From the NCBI GenBank assembly GCA_003506995.1, contig DNXB01000631.1:1-6274 (forward strand): DNA of 6,274 nt, given 5' to 3'. The stretch is from Verrucomicrobiales bacterium (GTDB lineage Bacteria > Verrucomicrobiota > Verrucomicrobiia > Verrucomicrobiales > Verrucomicrobiaceae). Positions 1-5,778 of this stretch are shown here, piece by piece (within the stretch, counting starts at the first letter, position 1; each line of letters starts with the position of its first letter). Below the pieces are notes generated by a model that was not told where the DNA came from, did no database searches, and saw nothing but the letters and a program-made list of their open reading frames with translations. The position numbers and the translations under genes are program-made.

Positions 1-90
1 CAAGGAGCTGGCGGCTCGACACTTGACAACGTCTTGACGAGCGAAGCCTTGACCTGCTGCGCCGCGCAAACCACGCTCTCTCATTGCCAA

Positions 91-120
91 GGCGGGACGA
101 GAGGGCGAGGATGTCCCGCC
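91..120. repeat. Perfect inverted repeat upstream of the copper ATPase
   Basis: GGCGGGAC (91-98) and GTCCCGCC (113-120) are perfect 8-bp complementary arms around a 14-nt purine-rich loop. No T-run follows, so it is not a typical intrinsic terminator. It ends 12 nt before the ATPase start codon and could fold in the 5' leader of that transcript. It could also be a copy of a dispersed REP-like intergenic palindrome; the window holds only one copy, so this cannot be decided here. The surrounding 1-90 shows no convincing gene: only short or low-quality open frames, and three TTGAC words (23, 34, 49) without credible -10 partners. Confidence 0.6.
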
Positions 121-132
121 CATAGTGACTAA

Positions 133-2565
133 ATGAACGCGCCTCAGGATCACCCCAACTGCATCCATTGCGGCTCGCCGGTTCCGGCGGGCCGTGACGA
201 TGGGTTTTGCTGCGCTGGATGCAGCTATGTTCATGATTTGCTGCATCAGGAGGGCTTGGATCACTTTTATGACCTCAAAGGCAGTGCCGCGCTGCCACCC
301 GTGGCACCACAGGCACTGCGAGAGCGGGATTATGAGTGGCTGACGTTGCTGAGCGCGGAAACGGAGCGCACGACTGAAGCGGATGCGGTGGAACTGCGGC
401 TGGCGGTGCAAGGCTTGTCCTGCGTGGGCTGCGTGTGGCTGATCGAGCGGCTGTTTGCGCGGCATCCGGGCGCGTTGCGAGTGAATGTGGACGTGGTACA
501 TGGCGAGGTGCGGCTGATGTGGCAACGCGGGCAGTTCGATGCCGTGGCGGTGGCGCGTGATCTGCAAAGCTTTGGCTATCTGCTCGGTCCACCACGTCAG
601 GGCGGTGAGAAGAAGGAATCTTCCGGCCTAGAGCGGCGCATGGGCGTGTGCGGTGCGTTTGCGATGAACGCTATGGCGTTCTCGCTGCCAGCCTATTTCG
701 GCATGCCGCGTGATTTTGCCTTCGCGCACTGGTTCGACCTGATCGCGGCGTTTTCCGCGACGCTGGCGATGGCGGTGGGCGGCAGTTATTTCATCGAGCG
801 CTCGTGGCGCAGCTTGCGCGCAGGCGTGCTGCATATCGACACGCCGATCGCGCTGGGTGTGACGGCGGCGTATGCGGGCTCGATGGGCGGCTGGATCGCG
901 GGCGTGGAGGGGCTGAAGTATTTTGATTTCGTGGCGATCTTCATCTTCCTGATGCTGACAGGCCGCTGGGCACAACAGGCGGCGGTGGATCGCAATCGCA
1001 GGCGCTTGATGCGCGACACGTCGATCCCCGACGCGGTGTGCGTGATCCATGACACGGGCATGGAAGAGATGCAGCCGGTCGCGGTCTTGAAGACAGGAGT
1101 GCAGTTTGTGGTGAAGCCTGGGCAGACGGTGCCGGTGGCGGCCAAGCTGGTCAGTGAGAGCGCTTCGGTGAGCCTGGAGTGGATCAATGGCGAGAGCGAG
1201 GCGCAGGCGCGTGAGACGGGGCAGTTGCTGCCCTCGGGCGCGTTGAACATCGGCACGCAGGCTCTCACCGTCGCGGCGGTGGAGACGTGGGAGGACTCAA
1301 CGCTGCGCCGTCTGCTCGATGCGCGGCGTGAGGCGGAGTTTCGCGATGTGCGGCTGGAGAAGCTGCTGCGGGTGTATCTGGCCGTCGTGGTGATCGTCGG
1401 CATTGCGGGAGCGATCTGGTGGTGGAGCCATGGCTCTGGCTTCGTGCAGGCCTTGCATGTGATGATTTCGATTTTCGTGGTGTCGTGTCCGTGCGCGCTG
1501 GGCGTGGCGGTGCCGCTGGCGGAAGAGATGGCGGCATCACGCGCGGAGAAGCTGGGTGTGTTTGTGCGCACGCTGGGCCTGTGGAAGCGGCTGATGCGCG
1601 TGAAGCGTGTGGTGTTTGATAAAACAGGCACGCTGACGCTGGAGAATCCGGTGCTGGAAAATCCCGAGGTGTTGCGGGCGCTGGATGCCGAATCGCGTGC
1701 GGCCTTGCGTCATCTGGTGACGGGCAATCTGCATCCGGTGAGCCGCAGCTTGTATGATGCGGTGGCGTTTGAGGGCGATTCGCATGCGCTGGATGACTGC
1801 ACGGTGAGGGAAACCGTGGGGCATGGTCTGGCATTCAATGATGCGAGTGGTCGTGCATGGCGTCTGGGCAGGCCGGAGGCGGCCATCGCTGGTGATGCGG
1901 TTCTGACGCGTGATGGCCTAGTGCTGGCGGCGTTTCGTTTTCGTGATGAACTGCGCGCAGAGTCGTTGCAGGAGGTGCGGCATCTGCGGGAGCGTCAAAT
2001 CGAGGTCTGCGTGCTCAGCGGTGATCGTGGGCCGAAGGTGGCGGACATCGCGCGGAAGCTGGAGCTACCGGAAACGTGCTGGCGGGCTGAATTGACGCCG
2101 GAGGCGAAGGCGGAGTGGCTGCGGGAGCGGAATCGCGATGACACGCTGTATGTCGGCGATGGCGCGAATGACAGCCTAGCCTTCGATGAGGCGCTGTGCG
2201 CGGGCAGTCCGGTCACGGGGCGCAGTTTCCTGGAGCAGAAGGCGGATTTCTTCTTCCTGGGCCACAGCCTGCGTTTTGTGAGCGGCCTCATGCATGTGGC
2301 GAAGCTGCATCGCAAAGCAACGCGGCGTGTGTTCGCTTTTTCGGTGACTTATAACCTTGTCACGGCAGTGGCAGGGCTGATGGGGCACCTGAGTCCGCTG
2401 GCGGCGGCGATTCTGATGCCTCTGAGCTCGCTCTGCACGCTGTCGCTGGTGGCGTTTACTTTTCGGCGGTCTGGCGGTGCTTCAAATCAACCAGCGCGTT
2501 CAGAATCTTCACCCGGTTCATTTCGTGAACTTCCAGCTTCGCGCCAATCTCCGGCACCAGTGTGA
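133..2565 (+). CDS. ccoI: CcoI/FixI-type copper-translocating P1B ATPase
   Basis: This 810-residue protein is an inner-membrane heavy-metal pump. The family exports Cu(I) from the cytoplasm, and the CcoI/FixI branch supplies copper for cbb3 cytochrome oxidase assembly. Domains in order: an N-terminal Cys cluster typical of CcoI (C10xxC13, then C26-C27xxC30); an HMA metal-binding domain with C97VGC100; about four membrane segments between 172 and 280; an actuator loop with NGES (352-355) where TGES is usual; the metal-gating CPC motif (452-454); the phosphorylation motif DKTGTLT (496-502, D496 phosphorylated); the HP dipeptide of P1B pumps (534-535); the hinge GDGAND (675-680); and two last membrane segments carrying YN (740-741) and MPLSS (762-766). 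All catalytic motifs are intact. The start is the first ATG after an in-frame TAA at 130-132 and fits the Cys cluster, but no Shine-Dalgarno sequence is visible. The last ~31 residues (from about 780) are a Ser/Pro-rich tail read antisense to the neighbouring gene. No cco oxidase gene is visible, so the cbb3 role rests on family type. Confidence 0.93.
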   Translation: MNAPQDHPNCIHCGSPVPAGRDDGFCCAGCSYVHDLLHQEGLDHFYDLKGSAALPPVAPQALRERDYEWLTLLSAETERTTEADAVELRLAVQGLSCVGCVWLIERLFARHPGALRVNVDVVHGEVRLMWQRGQFDAVAVARDLQSFGYLLGPPRQGGEKKESSGLERRMGVCGAFAMNAMAFSLPAYFGMPRDFAFAHWFDLIAAFSATLAMAVGGSYFIERSWRSLRAGVLHIDTPIALGVTAAYAGSMGGWIAGVEGLKYFDFVAIFIFLMLTGRWAQQAAVDRNRRRLMRDTSIPDAVCVIHDTGMEEMQPVAVLKTGVQFVVKPGQTVPVAAKLVSESASVSLEWINGESEAQARETGQLLPSGALNIGTQALTVAAVETWEDSTLRRLLDARREAEFRDVRLEKLLRVYLAVVVIVGIAGAIWWWSHGSGFVQALHVMISIFVVSCPCALGVAVPLAEEMAASRAEKLGVFVRTLGLWKRLMRVKRVVFDKTGTLTLENPVLENPEVLRALDAESRAALRHLVTGNLHPVSRSLYDAVAFEGDSHALDDCTVRETVGHGLAFNDASGRAWRLGRPEAAIAGDAVLTRDGLVLAAFRFRDELRAESLQEVRHLRERQIEVCVLSGDRGPKVADIARKLELPETCWRAELTPEAKAEWLRERNRDDTLYVGDGANDSLAFDEALCAGSPVTGRSFLEQKADFFFLGHSLRFVSGLMHVAKLHRKATRRVFAFSVTYNLVTAVAGLMGHLSPLAAAILMPLSSLCTLSLVAFTFRRSGGASNQPARSESSPGSFRELPASRQSPAPV

Positions 2566-3619
2566 CGGTGAGTTCGCCGCCGAGGTGCTCGCGGAATTCC
2601 TCCAGGCCTTCGAGAATGACCGGCTCGCCGCTGCGGCCGTTGTCGAGCAGATGCGGTGAGTAGGTGGCGAAGCCGATGCGCTCGATGAGTTTCAACACGC
2701 GCTCGCAGGTTTCCTCATCCAAGATGCCCTGCATGCGTGAATACACGAGATCCACGGCCATGCCGATGGCCACGGCCTCGCCGTGCGTGACGGAGAATTT
2801 GGAGATCTGCTCCAGCTTGTGTGCGGCCCAGTGGCCGAAGTCGAGCGGGCGGGCGGAACCAAGCTCAAAGGGATCGCCGCCGGTGGCGATGTGCTCGACG
2901 TGCAGCTCGGCGCTGCGCTGCACGACTTTTTCGAGCGCGTCCTGCTTCAGCGCGGCGAGATCGTCGGCCATGGCCTCGATCTGCTCGAAGAACACGCGGT
3001 CACGGATGAGCGAGACCTTGATGGCCTCGATGATGCCGTTGCGGCGCTCACGCTTTGGCAGCGATTCGAGGAAGGCGAAGTCGTTCACCACGGCAAAGGG
3101 AACGGCGAAGCTGCCGATCCAGTTCTTTTTGCCAAAATAGTTCACGCCGTTCTTCACGCCGACACCGCCATCGCCTTGAGACAAGGTGGTGGTGGGAAAA
3201 CGCACATGGCGGATGCCGCGATGCGCCGTGGAGGCGGCAAAGCAGACGAGATCGAGCACGGCGCCGCCGCCGATGACGAAGACGTAGCTGTGGCGGTCCA
3301 GCGCGGCCTCGTTGATGGCATCCCAGCAGCATTCGACGAGACGCAGGTCGTTTTTGCAGGCTTCTCCGCCGGGGATGACGATGGGTGTGTCCGTCAGAGT
3401 GAAGGACTCCGCATGCGCCTCGCCGTAGGCCACGATGTCATCAAGCAGATCGCGGTTCGCGTTGGCGACGGCCTCATCGACGAAGACGAGCACACGCGGG
3501 AGCTTGTGCGGCTTGTCGAGGGCCAGGAGTTCGCAGATGGTGTTGTTTCGGGGCGCAAAAACCTCCCTCGTGAACAAGATGCGGTGGGTGTGTTCGAGCC
3601 TGATGGGTTTCTCCAGCAT
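2456..3619 (-). CDS. eboD: EboD-type sugar-phosphate cyclase (AroB/3-dehydroquinate synthase-like)
   Basis: This is a cytoplasmic NAD- and metal-dependent cyclase of the 3-dehydroquinate synthase superfamily. Numbered from ATG 3619 it is 387 residues; an in-frame ATG at 3679 would add 20. I prefer 3619 because it places the conserved N-terminal strand at the same distance as in AroB, and the extra 20 residues are Pro-rich with pyrimidine-rich codons. Neither start has a clear ribosome-binding site. In the longer (407-residue) numbering: PGGE (103-106), NAD-binding GGG (137-139), VGVKNGVN (173-180), KKNWIG (184-189), metal ligands E218, H283 and H299, and HGEAVA (299-304). These support a functional fold. 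By hand alignment to dehydroquinate synthase, K250, R264 and N268 (Aspergillus numbering) become E262, A276 and D280, so shikimate-pathway activity is doubtful. The DFGHWAAHKLE block and the adjacent EboC-like gene suggest EboD; the exact substrate is unknown. Its 3' end overlaps the convergent ATPase by 110 bp. Confidence 0.85.
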   Translation of the reverse strand: MLEKPIRLEHTHRILFTREVFAPRNNTICELLALDKPHKLPRVLVFVDEAVANANRDLLDDIVAYGEAHAESFTLTDTPIVIPGGEACKNDLRLVECCWDAINEAALDRHSYVFVIGGGAVLDLVCFAASTAHRGIRHVRFPTTTLSQGDGGVGVKNGVNYFGKKNWIGSFAVPFAVVNDFAFLESLPKRERRNGIIEAIKVSLIRDRVFFEQIEAMADDLAALKQDALEKVVQRSAELHVEHIATGGDPFELGSARPLDFGHWAAHKLEQISKFSVTHGEAVAIGMAVDLVYSRMQGILDEETCERVLKLIERIGFATYSPHLLDNGRSGEPVILEGLEEFREHLGGELTVTLVPEIGAKLEVHEMNRVKILNALVDLKHRQTAEK

Positions 3620-3709
3620 TGGGGGCGGGTTCTTTGCCTGCAATGGGTTGGAGGTCAAAGGGAAAGGAAGAACAGACATCGGAGGCGAAATCTGTCGGCA
3701 AACCTGGCA

Positions 3710-3744
3710 AATGACGAATGTCGAAACCAGAATGACGAATTTCC
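3710..3744. repeat. Degenerate 7-bp tandem repeat in the eboC-eboD gap
   Basis: Five contiguous heptads can be read on the plus strand: AATGACG, AATGTCG, AAACCAG, AATGACG, AATTTCC. The 10-mer AATGACGAAT occurs exactly at 3710-3719 and again at 3731-3740, 21 bp (three heptads) apart. It lies right after the eboC stop, in the 129-nt gap before the preferred eboD start. I see no promoter or terminator in that gap. The role is unknown; heptameric short tandem repeats are known as intergenic elements in some bacteria. Confidence 0.55.
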
Positions 3745-3748
3745 CGGC

Positions 3749-4678
3749 TCACGTCGCAGCCACCCAGCGCTGCCACAGGCGGAGAAGAGGAGCCAAAGCG
3801 ACAAAACAGAGCGCCAATGGCACAGAAACCGTGGAGACCGCCAAAGCATCGACAACGGCAATTCCAGCCAGAAGAAGACCAACAGCCCTGCCGACAGCAG
3901 CACCACCTTGGCGCAGTGTTTGGCACCCAACCCCAACAAGAATGGTGAACGTCAACACAACCACGACTTGGCCCAATCCACCGACGGATCTGAAGAACAC
4001 CGTCAGGAACAAAAGACCAGGCACATACAGGATCCCAAAGGTCAGCAGACTTCTCATCATCGACAGCGAACCATGCTTGCGCTCCAATCGAGCACCAATG
4101 GTGATGCCAACGACATAACAACCGAGCGCGAGGGCATACGGCAGAACCAACCAAAAACTGAGTGGCAGCCAGTCTGTTTCAAAGCACAGCTCTGCTCCAA
4201 AAAAGAAAAGCGCCACATTGTGCTTTGTGATCACCACTTTTTCCACGGCTGACGCGGCGGTCAAATAGAGCAACGTTCGACACGCTCCCATCACAACGAC
4301 TGAGCCCGCCCACGGCTTGTGATAGAGGTCGTAGAACATGATCGAAGCAACGAGCGCCAACGTGATCCATACACTGGCTTCAAAAAAAATCGCCAAAGCG
4401 CTGCCCAGCACCATCATCGCCATGCCGACACTCCACGCGGCCTTGATGCTGACCTGACCGCTGGGAATAGGCCGCTCTTTGCGATGCTCGCGGTCGAATT
4501 TCACATCGGCGGCGTCGTTGAGGATCATGCCGCCGGTGTAGAGCAGCGAACCGGCGAGGATGAGCCAATACAGGCGCGGATCAGCGAGCACCCCACCGGC
4601 GAGGAGCCAGGCGGCGGTGACGTTGGTCCAGACCGTGGGCAGGTTGGAGATGCGGGCGAGGTGGAGCCAGGGTTTCAT
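3749..4678 (-). CDS. eboC: EboC-like UbiA-family membrane prenyltransferase
   Basis: This 309-residue polytopic inner-membrane protein belongs to the UbiA superfamily, which transfers a prenyl group from a prenyl diphosphate to an acceptor. The N-terminus (LARISNLPTVWTN, 7-19) is typical for the family. The first Asp-rich, Mg-diphosphate-binding motif is intact: NDAADVKFD (54-62), followed by RKERPIPSG (66-74). The second classical Asp motif is replaced by YDLYHKPWAGS (116-126) followed by MGACRTLLY (130-138), a pattern I associate with EboC rather than with ubiquinone, menaquinone or heme O enzymes. Membrane segments fill most of the rest. The acceptor is unknown; the adjacent downstream cyclase suggests a cyclitol-type partner (inference). 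The start lies directly after tandem AGAGAAC heptads, whose GAG sits 5 nt before the ATG and may be a weak ribosome-binding site. Codon use is GC-rich at the third position in the first ~100 codons and clearly less so afterwards. A T8 run on the coding strand covers codons 97-99. Confidence 0.85.
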   Translation of the reverse strand: MKPWLHLARISNLPTVWTNVTAAWLLAGGVLADPRLYWLILAGSLLYTGGMILNDAADVKFDREHRKERPIPSGQVSIKAAWSVGMAMMVLGSALAIFFEASVWITLALVASIMFYDLYHKPWAGSVVVMGACRTLLYLTAASAVEKVVITKHNVALFFFGAELCFETDWLPLSFWLVLPYALALGCYVVGITIGARLERKHGSLSMMRSLLTFGILYVPGLLFLTVFFRSVGGLGQVVVVLTFTILVGVGCQTLRQGGAAVGRAVGLLLAGIAVVDALAVSTVSVPLALCFVALAPLLRLWQRWVAAT

Positions 4679-4680
4679 CT

Positions 4681-4745
4681 GTTCTCTGTTCTCTGTTCTC
4701 TGTTCGCGGTTTGCAACAGAGAACCGCGAACCGGGAACGGCGAAC
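4681..4745. repeat. Heptameric tandem/inverted repeat filling the opcA-eboC gap
   Basis: On the plus strand the gap consists of heptads: GTTCTCT three times (4681-4701), GTTCGCG (4702-4708), a TTGCAA centre (4711-4716), then AGAGAAC (4718-4724), CGCGAAC, CGGGAAC and GGCGAAC (4725-4745). The left half has heptads starting GTTC and the right half heptads ending GAAC, so the whole element is a tandem array that inverts at its centre. It occupies nearly the full space between the opcA stop (4748) and the eboC start (4678). In the minus-strand transcript, AGAGAAC copies lie immediately before the eboC ATG. Confidence 0.8.
4695..4731 (-). promoter_or_regulatory. Two mutually exclusive 10-bp hairpins in the eboC leader
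   Basis: Hairpin A pairs 4695-4704 (GTTCTCTGTT) with 4715-4724 (AACAGAGAAC) around a 10-nt loop. Hairpin B pairs 4702-4711 (GTTCGCGGTT) with 4722-4731 (AACCGCGAAC), also around 10 nt. Both are perfect and overlap, so only one can form at a time. The identical copies of GTTCTCTGTT at 4681-4690 and 4688-4697 could replace the left arm of A; using the 4681 copy would hide the probable eboC ribosome-binding region. Neither has a U-run expected of an intrinsic terminator. The pairings are seen in the sequence; a regulatory role is inferred. Confidence 0.35.
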
Positions 4746-4747
4746 CG

Positions 4748-5758
4748 TCACTTCAGCATGCTGCGCACGAAGGGAAGCATGCTGGAATAGAGCGTGCTGC
4801 CGTGAAAGCGGGAGAGCTGCTCGCTGACGAGCTCGGCGTCGCTGTCCACATCGGCGGGGAGGAGGTCCTTGTGCTCGTGCTGGCCGCAGGAGGTGCAGAC
4901 ATTGATGAAGGAGGAGTCGCAGTCGCGGCGCACCTCGCCACGCACGCCCTCGCCTTCGAGGACGAGGCTTTGCAGCGCGGGGCCGCTGTCTTTTTCGATC
5001 AGTTCGAGCTGCAGCGTGGTTTTGAGGCGCTGGTTGATCCACACGGCAAGCAGCAACGCGGCGGTGCGCTGGCCTGCGAGATGAGTGATGCGGATCGTTT
5101 CAAGTTTGGCGAGGTTTTGCAGCGCGGCGGCGTCCTGGAAGCAACTGGCGAGCGCGGTGCGCATGAAGTGCGAGCGCGTCCAGGCGAGGTCACGCACGTC
5201 GAAGCCGGCCGTTTCGGCGCTCATGGCGGCCAGCAGGGCATCAAACTGGCGTACGGGATCGCTCCACCGACTGGAGTCGATGATGAGGGTGTCGATGCGG
5301 GAGTAGAAACGCTCCTCGAAGTTCTTCGTGAGATCGGCCTGCCACCAGACGACGAGCGGCAGATCGGAATCGAGGTGAGCGAAGACGATGTTTTGCACCT
5401 GCGCGGCGTCACCGCCCTCCAGCACAAAGCTGAGCTGCTCGCTGCACACGGTTTGCTTTCCCTGATACGGGCGGCACAGCGCCTGAATCCACGCCCGGGC
5501 GCGCGGCGGCCGCGCCTCCGGCAGGGCGAGGACGAGCAGGGCGCGGCAGGCGTGCTCGGCGGCGACGTGAGCGAGCAGGTCATTGTTCGCGGCGAGGATG
5601 GCGCTGTCCTCGGTGTAGATGGCCAGATTGATGAGCGAGGCGCGGGTTTTGGCCTCGTCATCATTCCAAATCTCCTTCAACGCCCGGTCAATGCGGGCGA
5701 TGGGCGTTTCAAGGCCGAGGCGGCCGAGGTCGGAATCGGAGGGAAGCGTGGAGGGCAT
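4748..5758 (-). CDS. opcA: Glucose-6-phosphate dehydrogenase assembly protein OpcA
   Basis: OpcA is a cytoplasmic protein that promotes oligomerisation and activation of glucose-6-phosphate dehydrogenase; it is best known in cyanobacteria and actinobacteria. The chosen ATG at 5758 (336 residues, starting MPSTLPSD) has a GAGGA Shine-Dalgarno 8 nt upstream and leaves a 20-nt gap after zwf. An in-frame ATG at 5794 would overlap zwf by 16 bp and lacks that support. Family features in the 336-residue numbering: LPLVVWWQ (133-140), IIDSSRW (159-165) and DLAWTRSHF (190-198), then the C-terminal OpcA domain. Near the end is CTSCGQHEH (288-296), giving C288, C291, H294 and H296, a possible redox or metal site. 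It sits directly downstream of zwf on the same strand, the classical arrangement, and is almost certainly co-transcribed with it. The protein is complete. Confidence 0.92.
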   Translation of the reverse strand: MPSTLPSDSDLGRLGLETPIARIDRALKEIWNDDEAKTRASLINLAIYTEDSAILAANNDLLAHVAAEHACRALLVLALPEARPPRARAWIQALCRPYQGKQTVCSEQLSFVLEGGDAAQVQNIVFAHLDSDLPLVVWWQADLTKNFEERFYSRIDTLIIDSSRWSDPVRQFDALLAAMSAETAGFDVRDLAWTRSHFMRTALASCFQDAAALQNLAKLETIRITHLAGQRTAALLLAVWINQRLKTTLQLELIEKDSGPALQSLVLEGEGVRGEVRRDCDSSFINVCTSCGQHEHKDLLPADVDSDAELVSEQLSRFHGSTLYSSMLPFVRSMLK

Positions 5759-5766
5759 GGTTGGAT

Positions 5767-5771
5767 TCCTC
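5767..5771 (-). promoter_or_regulatory. Shine-Dalgarno site of opcA
   Basis: On the minus strand GAGGA lies 8 nt before ATG 5758, inside the 20-nt zwf-opcA gap. It is the clearest ribosome-binding site in the window and decides the opcA start in favour of 5758 over 5794. Confidence 0.7.
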
Positions 5772-5778
5772 ACGAGAG

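Noticed and set aside
2..7. AAGGAG resembling a strong Shine-Dalgarno
   Set aside because: No ATG, GTG or TTG start follows at usable spacing with a plausible reading frame.
2..37. Possible C-terminal end of an upstream plus-strand gene (KELAARHLTTS then TGA)
   Set aside because: Eleven codons are too few to identify a family, and the same stretch is open in other frames.
23..77. TTGAC words as -35 promoter boxes for the ATPase
   Set aside because: No TATAAT-like -10 element is found 16-18 nt downstream of any of the three.
786..1631. Minus-strand open frame of 281 codons within the ATPase gene
   Set aside because: It lies fully inside the ATPase CDS, is Ser/Thr-rich and shows no domain; a shadow frame.
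3620..3679. Longer eboD start at ATG 3679
   Set aside because: The extra 20 residues are Pro-rich, their codons are unlike the rest of the gene, and ATG 3619 matches the usual N-terminal length of the family. It cannot be excluded because neither start has a clear ribosome-binding site.
2783..4252. Plus-strand open frame of 489 codons opposite eboD and eboC
   Set aside because: It is antisense to two genes with clear family motifs, crosses the eboC-eboD gap, and its translation is low-complexity with no recognisable domain. It is a by-product of GC-rich codon use.
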